DNA from: Anaerolinea sp.
GTDB lineage: Bacteria > Chloroflexota > Anaerolineae > Anaerolineales > Anaerolineaceae
DNA: 13,741 nt
Direction: 5' to 3'
Assembly: GCA_013824385.1 (NCBI GenBank)
Contig: PNNU01000039.1
Coordinates: forward strand, 1 to 13,741
Shown here: positions 1 to 7,460 of the stretch, piece by piece
Numbering within the stretch: the first letter of the stretch is position 1
Layout: each line of letters starts with the position of its first letter
Translations under genes and position numbers: made by a program
The notes under the pieces: generated by a model
Database searches by the model: none
Told to the model about the DNA's origin: nothing
The model's input: only the letters and a program-made list of their open reading frames with translations

Positions 1-55
1 TTTGCTGCCATGATTGATTGCATAACGAATTAAGTATAATACAAAATATCTTAGT

Positions 56-1699
56 TTATTCGTCAAATGAGAGCGGCGGTTCTTCGGTTGGAATGCCAGC
101 TTTTTCACAAGCAGCGCGGATGAACTGCACAAACAACGGATGTGGACGTGTTGGCCGTGAGAGAAACTCAGGATGGAATTGGGTTCCCAACATAAAGGGA
201 TGATTTTCCAATTCTGCAATCTCCACCAGATTACCGTTGGGAGAGAGTCCTGAAAATTTCATGCCCTTTTCAGCAAATTGTTGGCGGTATGTGTTGTTGA
301 ATTCAAACCGGTGACGGTGGCGTTCATCCACTTTATCGACGCCGTAGGCTTTTCGGGCAATAGTACCCGGCTGCAGGTTGCATGGATACAACCCCAGACG
401 CATGGTGCCACCCATATCGGTAACATCCTGTTGTTCAAGCATCAGGTCAATAACGGGGTGTTGAGTGGTGCGGTCAAATTCGGATGAATTCACGTTATCT
501 GTTCCCAACACTTCACGACCAAAATCAACAACCATCAACTGCATACCCAGGCATAAACCAAGATACGGTACTTTGTTGAGGCGGGCATAATGAGCAGCCA
601 GGATCTTGCCTTCGATACCTCGACTGCCAAATCCACCCGGAACTACAATTCCAAAAACATCTTCCAGTTTATCGGTATTGGTACCTTTTTCGATATCCAC
701 AGAATGGATCCATTTCAAATCCAATTCAACACCGAGCGCAAGAGCGGCATGCTTTAGGGATTCACGCACACTGATATAGGCATCGTGAAGTTCAACATAC
801 TTGCCCACCAGGGCTATTGATACCGAGCGTTTTTCACGTTTGGTTTCTACCACCAGACGTTGCCAGGCATTCCAATTGGGAGTTTTTACAGAAGTAAGGT
901 TGAGGCGTTCCAAGATAAAATCGCCGACATGCGCTTGTTCCAACAGCAGCGGAATCTCATAAAGGATCGGTGCAGTGACCATCGGGATAACGGCTCGTTT
1001 TTCAACATCACAAAATTGAGCAATTTTCTCACACAACACATCTTCTATAGGGGTGTCGCTGCGAGCCACAATCATATCCGGCGCGATACCGATTGAGCGC
1101 AGTTCGCGTACCGAGTGTTGTGTGGGTTTGGTTTTTAATTCTTCAGTTGCTCCAATATAAGGCAACCAGGTGACGTGGATGTAAAGTGTATTTTCACGTC
1201 CCATGTCAGTGCGTAATTGGCGCAGCGCTTCAAGAAATGGAAGACTTTCGATATCACCAACCGTACCGCCTACTTCGACCAGAACGATCTCAGCGCCAGT
1301 CATTTTAGAGACCAGGCCGATGCGGCGCTTGATCTCATTGGTGATGTGCGGAATAACCTGGATGGTGCCACCGAGATAATCACCTCGGCGTTCCTTGGCG
1401 ATGACATCCGCGTAAACCTGGCCGGAGGTAATGTTGCAGGTTTTATTAAGCCTGACGTCAATTAACCGTTCGTAGTGGCCAAGATCAAGGTCAGTTTCAG
1501 CACCGTCATCAAGCACAAATACTTCTCCATGTTGATAGGGGCTCATTGTGCCGGGATCAACATTGATGTAAGGATCCAATTTTTGAACAGCAACAGAAAA
1601 TCCACGTTGTTTTAGAAGTCTTCCAACTGCTGCAGCGGTAACTCCTTTGCCGACTGAACTGACAACTCCGCCTGTAAAGAAGATATATTTGGTGGGCAT
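56..1699 (-). CDS. pyrG: CTP synthase (glutamine-hydrolysing)
   Basis: This enzyme converts UTP to CTP using ATP and ammonia released from glutamine, the last step of de novo pyrimidine nucleotide synthesis in the cytoplasm. The 547-residue protein has the full family length. The N-terminal amidoligase domain (about 1-270) begins with the hallmark [11 protein letters not shown] nucleotide loop and carries [13 protein letters not shown] near 190-200. The C-terminal class I glutamine amidotransferase domain (about 290-530) has the oxyanion stretch PGGFGSRG, nucleophile Cys383 in GLCLGMQ, and the His509/Glu511 pair in FHPEF. I chose the ATG at 1699 because AGGAG (1709-1705) sits 5 nt upstream. 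An in-frame GTG at 1705 overlaps that Shine-Dalgarno and is unlikely to be the start. It has its own leader with a hairpin and no visible partner gene downstream. Identification is essentially certain from the motifs. Confidence 0.97.
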   Translation of the reverse strand: MPTKYIFFTGGVVSSVGKGVTAAAVGRLLKQRGFSVAVQKLDPYINVDPGTMSPYQHGEVFVLDDGAETDLDLGHYERLIDVRLNKTCNITSGQVYADVIAKERRGDYLGGTIQVIPHITNEIKRRIGLVSKMTGAEIVLVEVGGTVGDIESLPFLEALRQLRTDMGRENTLYIHVTWLPYIGATEELKTKPTQHSVRELRSIGIAPDMIVARSDTPIEDVLCEKIAQFCDVEKRAVIPMVTAPILYEIPLLLEQAHVGDFILERLNLTSVKTPNWNAWQRLVVETKREKRSVSIALVGKYVELHDAYISVRESLKHAALALGVELDLKWIHSVDIEKGTNTDKLEDVFGIVVPGGFGSRGIEGKILAAHYARLNKVPYLGLCLGMQLMVVDFGREVLGTDNVNSSEFDRTTQHPVIDLMLEQQDVTDMGGTMRLGLYPCNLQPGTIARKAYGVDKVDERHRHRFEFNNTYRQQFAEKGMKFSGLSPNGNLVEIAELENHPFMLGTQFHPEFLSRPTRPHPLFVQFIRAACEKAGIPTEEPPLSFDE

Positions 1700-1731
1700 G
1701 GACACTCCTCTCAGTATCTGAATAAAGAATT

Positions 1732-1764
1732 AAAAAGCGAGGAGGGCTGTTGAACAGCACCTCC
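1732..1764 (-). promoter_or_regulatory. Hairpin plus T-run in the pyrG leader, possible attenuator
   Basis: Read on the minus strand, GGAGG-T-GCTGTT-C-AACAGC-CCTCC forms a near-perfect stem: 1741-1751 pairs with 1753-1764 with one bulged base. It is followed four bases later by TTTTT (1736-1732). This has the shape of an intrinsic terminator lying between the probable promoter and the pyrG start, so it could attenuate transcription. Gram-positive pyrG genes are known to be controlled by a leader terminator that responds to CTP, but there the transcript begins GGGC. No such start is visible here, so any mechanism is inference. The 4-nt gap before a short T-run weakens the case. Confidence 0.45.
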
Positions 1765-1789
1765 AGGCGAGATGATCATTGGTCACTAA

Positions 1790-1819
1790 ATTGTATTACA
1801 CAATAGTCAGTCATGTAGA
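1790..1819 (-). promoter_or_regulatory. Candidate pyrG promoter
   Basis: On the minus strand TACAAT (1795-1790) is a good -10 box. TCTACA (1819-1814) matches four of six -35 positions at an 18-nt spacing. The predicted start near 1784 would give a leader of about 85 nt containing the hairpin at 1741-1764. The -35 is weak, so this is tentative. Confidence 0.4.
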
Positions 1820-1876
1820 TCACACATCATTTTCGACCTCTCGGTCAGTTTATCTTATCTTTCACATAAAAACATG

Positions 1877-1907
1877 AAAAACCATCCGATTTTAGGGATG
1901 GTTTTTT
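1877..1907. terminator. Bidirectional terminator after the S1 gene
   Basis: AAAAACCATCC (1877-1887) pairs with GGATGGTTTTT (1896-1906) around an 8-nt loop, giving an 11-bp stem with A-run and T-run flanks. It lies 8 nt beyond the S1-gene stop on the minus strand and therefore ends that transcript. The symmetric flanks allow it to work in both directions, which isolates the pyrG promoter region from upstream transcription. Confidence 0.85.
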
Positions 1908-1914
1908 AAGGTTT

Positions 1915-2760
1915 CTACTTGGTTTCGAGTTTGTTCTCAAGGGTGCGGGAGAGGATATCTTCTTGTTCTTTGATTCCCGCTTTATCCTTGTGGGAGTCCT
2001 GCTTTTTCTTTCGATCTTTAGCCTTTTCCATTGCGGCTTTCATGGCCATTTCCATAACCGTGGGTTCCGGTTCATTGGTTTCATTGAAAGAATTCAACAA
2101 AGCAGTGTTATCTTCTTCAGTACGACGGCGAGGTTTGCGAGCCGGTTTCTTTTCACGATTGGGGTCGGCTGCAAAACGAGCAGGATTTTGCTTGGCAGTT
2201 GGTTTTGCTTTCTCTTCCACAACTTCAGGAACAGGTTGAAGCGCTTTCATGCTCAACTTGATCTGTTTCTTGCGGCGGTTGACTTCGATCACCTGGGCTT
2301 CAATTTCATCGCCTTCTTTGACCACATCGCCAGGGACTTTGACATAACCGTGAGCCATCTCACTTATATGAACCAAACCGGGACGTTCAGCACCAATTTC
2401 TACAAAGGCACCAAATTTTTCAAGGCGAACCACTTTGCCCTTGACTGTTGTACCGATTTTAATTTCACGCCATTCGAGATCCAGGGGACGCATCATGGTT
2501 AATTCGATGCGTTCTTCGTCGTCTTTTCGTGCCACCTTTTTTACCCACACCTCGATCATTTCACCTTCTTTGAGGACATCTTCAATGCGTTTGATCTGAA
2601 CGCCCTCTGGTGCCACGACCTGTGATATGTGTAGAACCGCCGGTTTTCCAACGCCGATATCGATCACGGCGCCAGCCAGGCGCGTTTTTATTACCTTTCC
2701 AGAAAATTGCATTTTTGGTTCGATTGTGCGGTTTGTATCCGCCACAACACTCATATCCAT
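1915..2760 (-). CDS. S1-domain RNA-binding protein with two S1 repeats
   Basis: The 281-residue protein is related to ribosomal protein S1 and should bind single-stranded RNA, probably at the ribosome or on mRNA. Two OB-fold S1 repeats are visible. The first spans about residues 17-90 (FSGKVIKTRLAGAVIDIG, then VLHIS). The second, about 104-172, is more canonical, with KGKVVRLEKFGAFVEIG, GLVHISEM and KQIKLSMKAL. The last 100 residues are a highly charged Lys/Arg/Glu tail, probably disordered. Bacterial S1 usually has four to six repeats, so this is a short form; whether it is the main S1 or an accessory protein cannot be told. The ATG at 2760 has GGAG 8 nt upstream. An upstream in-frame ATG at 2805 falls inside the promoter and is excluded. 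The gene is monocistronic, bounded by its own promoter and terminator. Confidence 0.92.
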   Translation of the reverse strand: MDMSVVADTNRTIEPKMQFSGKVIKTRLAGAVIDIGVGKPAVLHISQVVAPEGVQIKRIEDVLKEGEMIEVWVKKVARKDDEERIELTMMRPLDLEWREIKIGTTVKGKVVRLEKFGAFVEIGAERPGLVHISEMAHGYVKVPGDVVKEGDEIEAQVIEVNRRKKQIKLSMKALQPVPEVVEEKAKPTAKQNPARFAADPNREKKPARKPRRRTEEDNTALLNSFNETNEPEPTVMEMAMKAAMEKAKDRKKKQDSHKDKAGIKEQEDILSRTLENKLETK

Positions 2761-2796
2761 AAGGGTTTCTCCAATTTCATTTATCAGCGAAGGGTG

Positions 2797-2825
2797 ATTA
2801 TACACTCTGCCGGAAGTACTGTCAA
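2797..2825 (-). promoter_or_regulatory. Consensus sigma70 promoter of the S1 gene
   Basis: On the minus strand, TTGACA (2825-2820) and TATAAT (2802-2797) are both perfect consensus hexamers separated by 17 nt. Transcription should begin near 2790, giving a leader of about 30 nt that contains the GGAG site at 2772-2769. A perfect promoter implies strong constitutive expression, as fits a translation-related protein. It also settles the start codon at 2760. Confidence 0.88.
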
Positions 2826-2872
2826 TTTATCTTTACTAACTTATTAATTAATCCTGCCAATCATATCATACT

Positions 2873-4108
2873 TTACTCTGCTTGACGAAGGATTTCAATG
2901 GCTTTATTTAATTGGGTGTCAATTTCGGCATCCACATCTGCCTGGGTGAGTTCAACAATCACATCAGGGGTCAATCCGGTTTCATTAATTTGACGATGTT
3001 TCGGTGTCAACCAACGAGCAACGGTAATGCGTACTGCGCCTTGGTCGTTATCAAGTGGAATCCAGTTTTGCACGGAACCTTTACCATATGTTGTAACACC
3101 AACGATAATACCGCGGCTAAAATCTTGAATAGCTCCTGCTGTGATCTCAGATGCAGATGCAGAACCTTCATTAACCAGCACAACCATCGGGATTTCAGTT
3201 GCAAGACCACCTGGTTCGGCAGAATAGGTGGTTTCTTCACCGTTTTGCTCCTGTTCGTACATCAAAACACCGCTTGGAATGAATTGTGAAATAACTTCAA
3301 TGGCAGTGGTGAGATAACCACCGCTATTGTAGCGCAGGTCAAGGATCAATCCATCCGGTTTTTGTGCCAAAAGAGTTTTAAGGGCGGTTTTGAGTTCGGT
3401 GGTGGTCGTTTCACCAAAAGTAGAAATTCTGACATAGGCAATATTGCCTTCTTTCAGTTCACTTGTAACACTGCTTAGCTCAATCTTTTGGCGGATAATG
3501 GTCACATCAAAAGGATCCTCCGCACCAGGACGTTTAATAGTAAGAGTTACTGGCGTCCCTGCAGGCCCTTTAACTGATTTCAGTACAATATTTGGATCTT
3601 CTTTGGTAATATCCACACCATCAACTTTAATTACTTGATCGCCAGGCATAAGTAAAGCAGCTTCGGCTGGGCTTCCCGGCATGGCACTGATAATGGTTAG
3701 TAAGTCACCAGTAGTATCCACTGATGCGCCTATACCTTCATATGAACCATCAAGAGGGGCAGTGACTTGTTTATAAGTGTCAGGATCCATATATCCTGTA
3801 TGTTTATCACCTAACGATTCCAACATGCCTTTGATGGCACCCTGTACCAGTTTGGTATCATCTACCGGTTGATCAACGAATTGATCGTGAACATACTGCC
3901 AGGTTTCCCAGAAGGGAGCAAACAATACATCCAATGCCTTTTTTTGATCTTCACCAGATGAAGGTGTATCGGTAGCTGACGCTGATTCAAGAGCCGTTTG
4001 ACTCGGCAGCATCCAACCGACTAAAACGCCACCTGAAAATGTGCCGGACAAAAGAACTATTGCTACAAAAACCAGGATGACGTTTCTTCCGGTATGTTTG
4101 TTATCCAT
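2873..4108 (-). CDS. S41 family carboxy-terminal processing protease
   Basis: This is a membrane-anchored serine protease of the CtpA/Prc type that cleaves near the C-termini of substrate proteins on the outer face of the membrane. The 411-residue chain has an N-terminal membrane anchor or uncleaved signal (about residues 9-33), then a short Ser/Thr-rich spacer. A helical region follows, then a PDZ domain (about 118-195, including GIGASVD and MPGSPAEAALL) and the S41 catalytic core. The catalytic pair is Ser318 in GSASASEI and Lys343 in YGKGSVQ; the 25-residue spacing matches known family members. The ATG at 4108 has GGAG 5 nt upstream. It lies 93 nt downstream of the HAD gene on the same strand with no terminator between them, so it may be cotranscribed. 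I see no strong promoter directly upstream. Substrates are unknown. Confidence 0.94.
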   Translation of the reverse strand: MDNKHTGRNVILVFVAIVLLSGTFSGGVLVGWMLPSQTALESASATDTPSSGEDQKKALDVLFAPFWETWQYVHDQFVDQPVDDTKLVQGAIKGMLESLGDKHTGYMDPDTYKQVTAPLDGSYEGIGASVDTTGDLLTIISAMPGSPAEAALLMPGDQVIKVDGVDITKEDPNIVLKSVKGPAGTPVTLTIKRPGAEDPFDVTIIRQKIELSSVTSELKEGNIAYVRISTFGETTTTELKTALKTLLAQKPDGLILDLRYNSGGYLTTAIEVISQFIPSGVLMYEQEQNGEETTYSAEPGGLATEIPMVVLVNEGSASASEITAGAIQDFSRGIIVGVTTYGKGSVQNWIPLDNDQGAVRITVARWLTPKHRQINETGLTPDVIVELTQADVDAEIDTQLNKAIEILRQAE

Positions 4109-4201
4109 TTTTCTCCTAACTCAAACCATTAGTCTTATTTTATTCTTTTTTGATTCCGTAACTCCAGGAAAGATACTTTTTTCTTAACCTTGGATATATC
4201 A

Positions 4202-4837
4202 TCAATTAAACGGCAAAACCAGCGGAAGGTCATCCAAAGACAGTACAGCGGCATCTACTGGTTCGGTGAGTTCTTGCGCACCGACATGGATAGTGTATAA
4301 ACCGAAATCATGAGCTGTAACCAGGTTACGCAAGGCATCATCAATCATCACACAATTTGTTGGATCGCTAACCCCGGTCAATTCAATGGCTTTGGCGAAA
4401 GCTTCAACCTGTGGTTTGCACCAGGGTCTCATCGAACGAATATCGATGATTTGTTCAAACAGGTCTTGAATTCCAAGGGCATTTAAGACTCGATTGGCGT
4501 GGCCGGTATCCGCGTTAGTGAAGATCACTTTGCGCTGTTTATATTGCTCAAGCATCGATCGTAAAAACACATCTTTTGAAAGGTATTGATCGATGGGGAT
4601 ATCATGGACAAATTCCAGAAAATCTGCTTCGTTAATATGATATTCAGCCACCAACCCACGCATGGTTGTGCCGTGAGTATGGAATAGCCTTTCTCGTTCG
4701 TTGGGAGCGGAAATCTGAGGAATATCCAATTTGGAGACCATATACTGAACCATACGGTCGCCAATAGCTTCCCAAATGCCAGAAGTGGGCAAATACAGAG
4801 TGTCATCCAGATCAAAGAAAATAGTTTCAAAACACAT
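4202..4837 (-). CDS. HAD-superfamily hydrolase, pyrimidine 5'-nucleotidase type
   Basis: This is a 211-residue HAD phosphatase. All four motifs are present: DLDDT with Asp9 (nucleophile) and Asp11, Thr107 in IFTNAD, Lys141 in WCKPQ, and the acidic pair Asp166/Asp167 in VMIDDALRN. The helical cap between residues 15 and 100 and the sequence style around the motifs resemble the Sdt1/Phm8 pyrimidine 5'-nucleotidase group, which dephosphorylates UMP or CMP. The substrate is inferred from family resemblance only, since HAD specificity is hard to predict. It is divergent from mutL, 87 nt away, and could be cotranscribed with the S41 protease gene downstream. No Shine-Dalgarno stands at a workable distance; instead a TATACT box lies 7 nt before the ATG, suggesting a leaderless or near-leaderless mRNA. 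Confidence 0.88.
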   Translation of the reverse strand: MCFETIFFDLDDTLYLPTSGIWEAIGDRMVQYMVSKLDIPQISAPNERERLFHTHGTTMRGLVAEYHINEADFLEFVHDIPIDQYLSKDVFLRSMLEQYKQRKVIFTNADTGHANRVLNALGIQDLFEQIIDIRSMRPWCKPQVEAFAKAIELTGVSDPTNCVMIDDALRNLVTAHDFGLYTIHVGAQELTEPVDAAVLSLDDLPLVLPFN

Positions 4838-4844
4838 GGTTTGT

Positions 4845-4872
4845 AGTATACCCTCGAATAATTAGTTTTGAA
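4845..4872 (-). promoter_or_regulatory. Candidate promoter of the HAD gene, leaderless type
   Basis: On the minus strand TATACT (4850-4845) ends 7 nt before the ATG at 4837. TTCAAA (4872-4867) is a four-of-six -35 match at 16 nt spacing. Transcription would start at or within a base or two of the start codon. The only purine-rich site, GAGGG, is 13 nt from the ATG and would lie upstream of the transcript start. Confidence 0.5.
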
Positions 4873-4912
4873 TTAGCGAAAAGTGCAGATATTTTGCAGA
4901 ATGGTTATCTAT

Positions 4913-4918
4913 TATAAT
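4913..4918 (+). promoter_or_regulatory. -10 box immediately before mutL
   Basis: A perfect TATAAT ends 6 nt before the mutL ATG at 4925, so the predicted transcript start coincides with the start codon. No Shine-Dalgarno sequence exists between them or just upstream. The -35 region at 17 nt spacing (TATTTT) is poor, which lowers confidence in the promoter as a whole. Confidence 0.5.
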
Positions 4919-4924
4919 TGGCTC

Positions 4925-6685
4925 ATGCCAATAAGAATATTACCTGATGAAGTTGCCTCACAAATCGCCGCTGGCGAGGTTGTGGAAAGGGCTTCATCTG
5001 TCGTTAAAGAGCTGCTTGAAAATGCCATTGATGCTGGTGCCACGCGGATTGGCATCCGTGTATTGGAGGCCGGCAAACGTTTGATCGAAGTATCTGACGA
5101 TGGTAAAGGTATCATTAGGAGTGAACTTGAATTAGCAGTCACTCGCCACGCAACCAGTAAACTGGAGAGTGCTGAAGATCTATTTCATATCCGCACCCTG
5201 GGTTTCAGGGGAGAAGCTCTTGCCTCCATGGGATCCGTTTCGCGGATGATAATGACTTCTCACAGTGCCGATGAAACCAGCGGTTCGAAAATCGTGGTTG
5301 AAGGTGGAAAAATTGTTTCCATCGAAACTACCGGAGTGCCAAACGGATCGGTTATTTCGGTTAATGACTTGTTTTATAACACTCCCGCCCGATTAAAATT
5401 TCTAAAAAGCGATCAGACTGAACGGCAGCAAATTGAAACGTTAGTGACCCGTTACGCACTGGCATATCCACACCTGGCAATGCAGCTTGAGATGGACGGC
5501 AAGCAAACTTTTCGCAGCACAGGGAATGGGGATCGACGTGAAATCCTGGCTCAACTATATGGGTTTGATCTAGCCAAAAGCCTCCTTGAAGTTGTCTTTG
5601 AGGATGAAGATATAAAAATAACGGGTTATATCAGCCCGATTTCTGTTACACGGTCAAATCGTAAGGAAATCACCTTTTTCGTCAACGGACGTTGGATTCA
5701 GGATATTGGATTGGCTTCTGCTTTGGTGAGAGCCTATCAAACATATCTGATGGTGGGACGTTATCCGATTTCCTTATTGAACATTGAGCTTGCGCCTGAA
5801 GAAGTGGACGTGAATGTCCATCCTGCGAAAGCAGAAGTGAGATTCAAACAGCCGGATGTCCTTTTTTCTATGGTGCAAAGAGCAGTGAAACGGGCTTTGC
5901 TCGCTTATTCACCAGTACCGCAGTTGAATCCTTCACAATGGCAAACAAACACTACCAACCGTCAGCCTGATGCAGCCTGGACGAATGCCAGATTAAATTG
6001 GGATGAAGAAAAACTAACTGACACCAGCATAGTTTCTGTTGATAGTCTTCAAGGTGTTGAGAATTCAGCAGAACAAAGTGAATCTCATGAACCGTCTCGA
6101 ATTCCTTTGTTGAGGTTGGTTGGGCAAATAGGTGCTACCTATCTGGTGGCAGAAGGACCAGATGGGCTTTACTTGATCGACCAACATGCCGCGCATGAAC
6201 GCATCTTGTTTGAGAAAATGTCTCATCATACAAGTGAGATTACTTCACAGGCTCTACTGCATCCTGAAGTCGTTCAATTTTCACCCCAATCTTCCCGGTT
6301 GATCTCTGAAAGCATAGAAATATTGAACCAGCACGGCTTTGTAGTCGAAGAATTTGGACTGAATACTTTTCGGATTTCTGCCATCCCAACATTGTTTGTA
6401 AATGGGAATGCACAAACCGCTTTACGTTGCATTGTTGAAGATTTTGAAGAAGATGAATCCCCTCTGCAAGGGTTGTTGGCTGATAGACTGATCGCGCGTA
6501 TCTGTAAAAGAATGGCTGTCAAAGGTGGACAAACGCTATCTGCTCAGGAACAATCCGCGCTGTTGGCAGACCTTGAAAAATGTGATTCTCCGCGCACCTG
6601 CCCACACGGCCGGCCAACCATGATCCATCTTTCGGTGGACCTTTTGGAGAGGCAATTTGGAAGGCGGGGGGCGCGTTCGTCTTAG
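4925..6685 (+). CDS. mutL: DNA mismatch repair protein MutL with endonuclease motif
   Basis: MutL links mismatch recognition by MutS to strand removal. The 586-residue protein starts with the canonical MPIRILPDEVASQIAAGEVV and a GHKL ATPase domain: ENAIDAG with catalytic Glu32 and Asn33-Asp36 region, DDGKGI, and TLGFRGEAL near residue 92. The transducer domain runs to about 330, ending in NVHPAKAEVRF. A low-complexity linker (about 330-390) leads to the C-terminal dimerisation domain. That domain carries the metal-binding endonuclease motif DQHAAHERILFE (419-430), CKRMAVKGGQ (from 527) and CPHGRP (from 559). MutL proteins with these motifs nick DNA themselves, as in bacteria lacking MutH. The ATG at 4925 fits the conserved N-terminus; in-frame starts upstream (4883, 4901) lie at or above the TATAAT box. 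The 3' end faces the sirtuin gene with only 7 nt between stop codons. Confidence 0.96.
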   Translation: MPIRILPDEVASQIAAGEVVERASSVVKELLENAIDAGATRIGIRVLEAGKRLIEVSDDGKGIIRSELELAVTRHATSKLESAEDLFHIRTLGFRGEALASMGSVSRMIMTSHSADETSGSKIVVEGGKIVSIETTGVPNGSVISVNDLFYNTPARLKFLKSDQTERQQIETLVTRYALAYPHLAMQLEMDGKQTFRSTGNGDRREILAQLYGFDLAKSLLEVVFEDEDIKITGYISPISVTRSNRKEITFFVNGRWIQDIGLASALVRAYQTYLMVGRYPISLLNIELAPEEVDVNVHPAKAEVRFKQPDVLFSMVQRAVKRALLAYSPVPQLNPSQWQTNTTNRQPDAAWTNARLNWDEEKLTDTSIVSVDSLQGVENSAEQSESHEPSRIPLLRLVGQIGATYLVAEGPDGLYLIDQHAAHERILFEKMSHHTSEITSQALLHPEVVQFSPQSSRLISESIEILNQHGFVVEEFGLNTFRISAIPTLFVNGNAQTALRCIVEDFEEDESPLQGLLADRLIARICKRMAVKGGQTLSAQEQSALLADLEKCDSPRTCPHGRPTMIHLSVDLLERQFGRRGARSS

Positions 6686-6692
6686 GCAACAC

Positions 6693-7460
6693 CTATTTCA
6701 AAAGTTGGTCAATTAAATAGGGAAAAAACTCCGCGGCGTCCATCGGAATTCGCAGTTCTGCCAGTGAATCCATTGGTGTGTGAGACAGGTTGTTGATAAT
6801 CAACTTGCAACCGTGACTTATTGCAGTTTGAGGGATTGAGTTTGCAGGATAAACTTCAAGGGATGAGCCAATCACCAGCATGAGGTCCGCTTTGAAAGCC
6901 TCATTTTCAGCTTCTTCCCAAATGGTTTGAGGTAATCCTTCTTCAAAGAGTACAACATCAGGTTTTAAAATAGCCTCACATTCGGTGCAATGAGGAATTG
7001 CATTGCCAACTGTGAATTGATTAAAAACAACTTGTGCGGAATAACTTTTTCTACAATTCGAACACAAAAAGGATAAAGCAGTGCCGTGAAGTTCGAGTAC
7101 CCTAGAGGACCCTGCTTTTTGATGCAAACCATCTATATTTTGAGTGATCACCGATTTAAGCAGCCCTTGTTTTTCTAAGGTTGCAAGACAAAGATGAGCC
7201 GGGTTAGGCTGTGCTTTCCATGAAGTCATAAACAAAGGCCTGAACCAATCAAAGAAGAGATCTGGCGAATGAAAAAACGCACTTCGGGACGCCACTTGCA
7301 TGGGATCGTAACGTTGCCAGAGTCCATTCTTCTCTCCGCGAAAATCGGGGATGCCCGAAGGAGTGGAGATACCCGCACCTGTAAATGCCACAAAATAACG
7401 CGCGGCCAAAACCATCTCGGCAGCGCGTTGAATCAGGTCAAGAGAATTAATTGGATCCAT
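6693..7460 (-). CDS. Sir2-family NAD-dependent protein deacylase (class U-like)
   Basis: Sirtuins remove acetyl or related acyl groups from protein lysines, consuming NAD and releasing nicotinamide and O-acetyl-ADP-ribose. The 255-residue protein has the complete Rossmann-fold signature set: GAGIS (28-32) with SGIPDFRG, TQNIDGLH (106-113), catalytic His125 in ELHGT, and GSSLEVYPA (198-206). The structural zinc is held by Cys133/Cys136 and Cys158/Cys161. From memory, the layout closely resembles the Thermotoga maritima Sir2 enzyme, hence class U; this is recollection, not an alignment. Its ATG shares a base with the stop codon of the upstream regulator gene (TGATG), so the two are almost certainly translationally coupled. 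Natural substrates are not indicated; acetyl-CoA synthetase is a common one in other bacteria. Confidence 0.95.
   Translation of the reverse strand: MDPINSLDLIQRAAEMVLAARYFVAFTGAGISTPSGIPDFRGEKNGLWQRYDPMQVASRSAFFHSPDLFFDWFRPLFMTSWKAQPNPAHLCLATLEKQGLLKSVITQNIDGLHQKAGSSRVLELHGTALSFLCSNCRKSYSAQVVFNQFTVGNAIPHCTECEAILKPDVVLFEEGLPQTIWEEAENEAFKADLMLVIGSSLEVYPANSIPQTAISHGCKLIINNLSHTPMDSLAELRIPMDAAEFFPYLIDQLLK

Noticed and set aside
1..23. Possible start of another minus-strand gene (ATG at 23) running off the left edge
   Set aside because: Only seven codons are visible. The nearby TATACT (38-33) is 9 nt from the ATG with no good -35, and there is no Shine-Dalgarno.
1700..1705. GTG at 1705 as the start of pyrG
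   Set aside because: The GTG overlaps the AGGAG Shine-Dalgarno that serves the ATG at 1699. The same trap occurs at 11030 in the recombinase-like gene, where the GTG is part of AGGTGA.
1557..1760. 67-codon minus-strand frame starting inside the pyrG leader hairpin, a possible leader peptide
   Set aside because: It runs out of frame deep into pyrG, has no recognisable pattern and starts within the stem. It is more likely chance.
1845..1860. Small GACC-GAGA-GGTC hairpin between pyrG and the S1 terminator
   Set aside because: A 4-bp stem is expected by chance and it is not tied to a promoter or start.
1963..2502. 179-codon open frame on the plus strand
   Set aside because: It is antisense to the S1 gene, shows Phe/His-rich composition typical of a reversed Lys/Glu-rich gene, and has no Shine-Dalgarno or domain.
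2761..2805. ATG at 2805 as the start of the S1 gene
   Set aside because: It overlaps the perfect -10 box (2802-2797), so it would not be transcribed from this promoter. The ATG at 2760 has a well-placed GGAG.
4883..4924. Upstream in-frame starts for mutL at 4883 and 4901
   Set aside because: They add 14 or 8 non-conserved residues before the canonical N-terminus and lie above the TATAAT box at 4913-4918.
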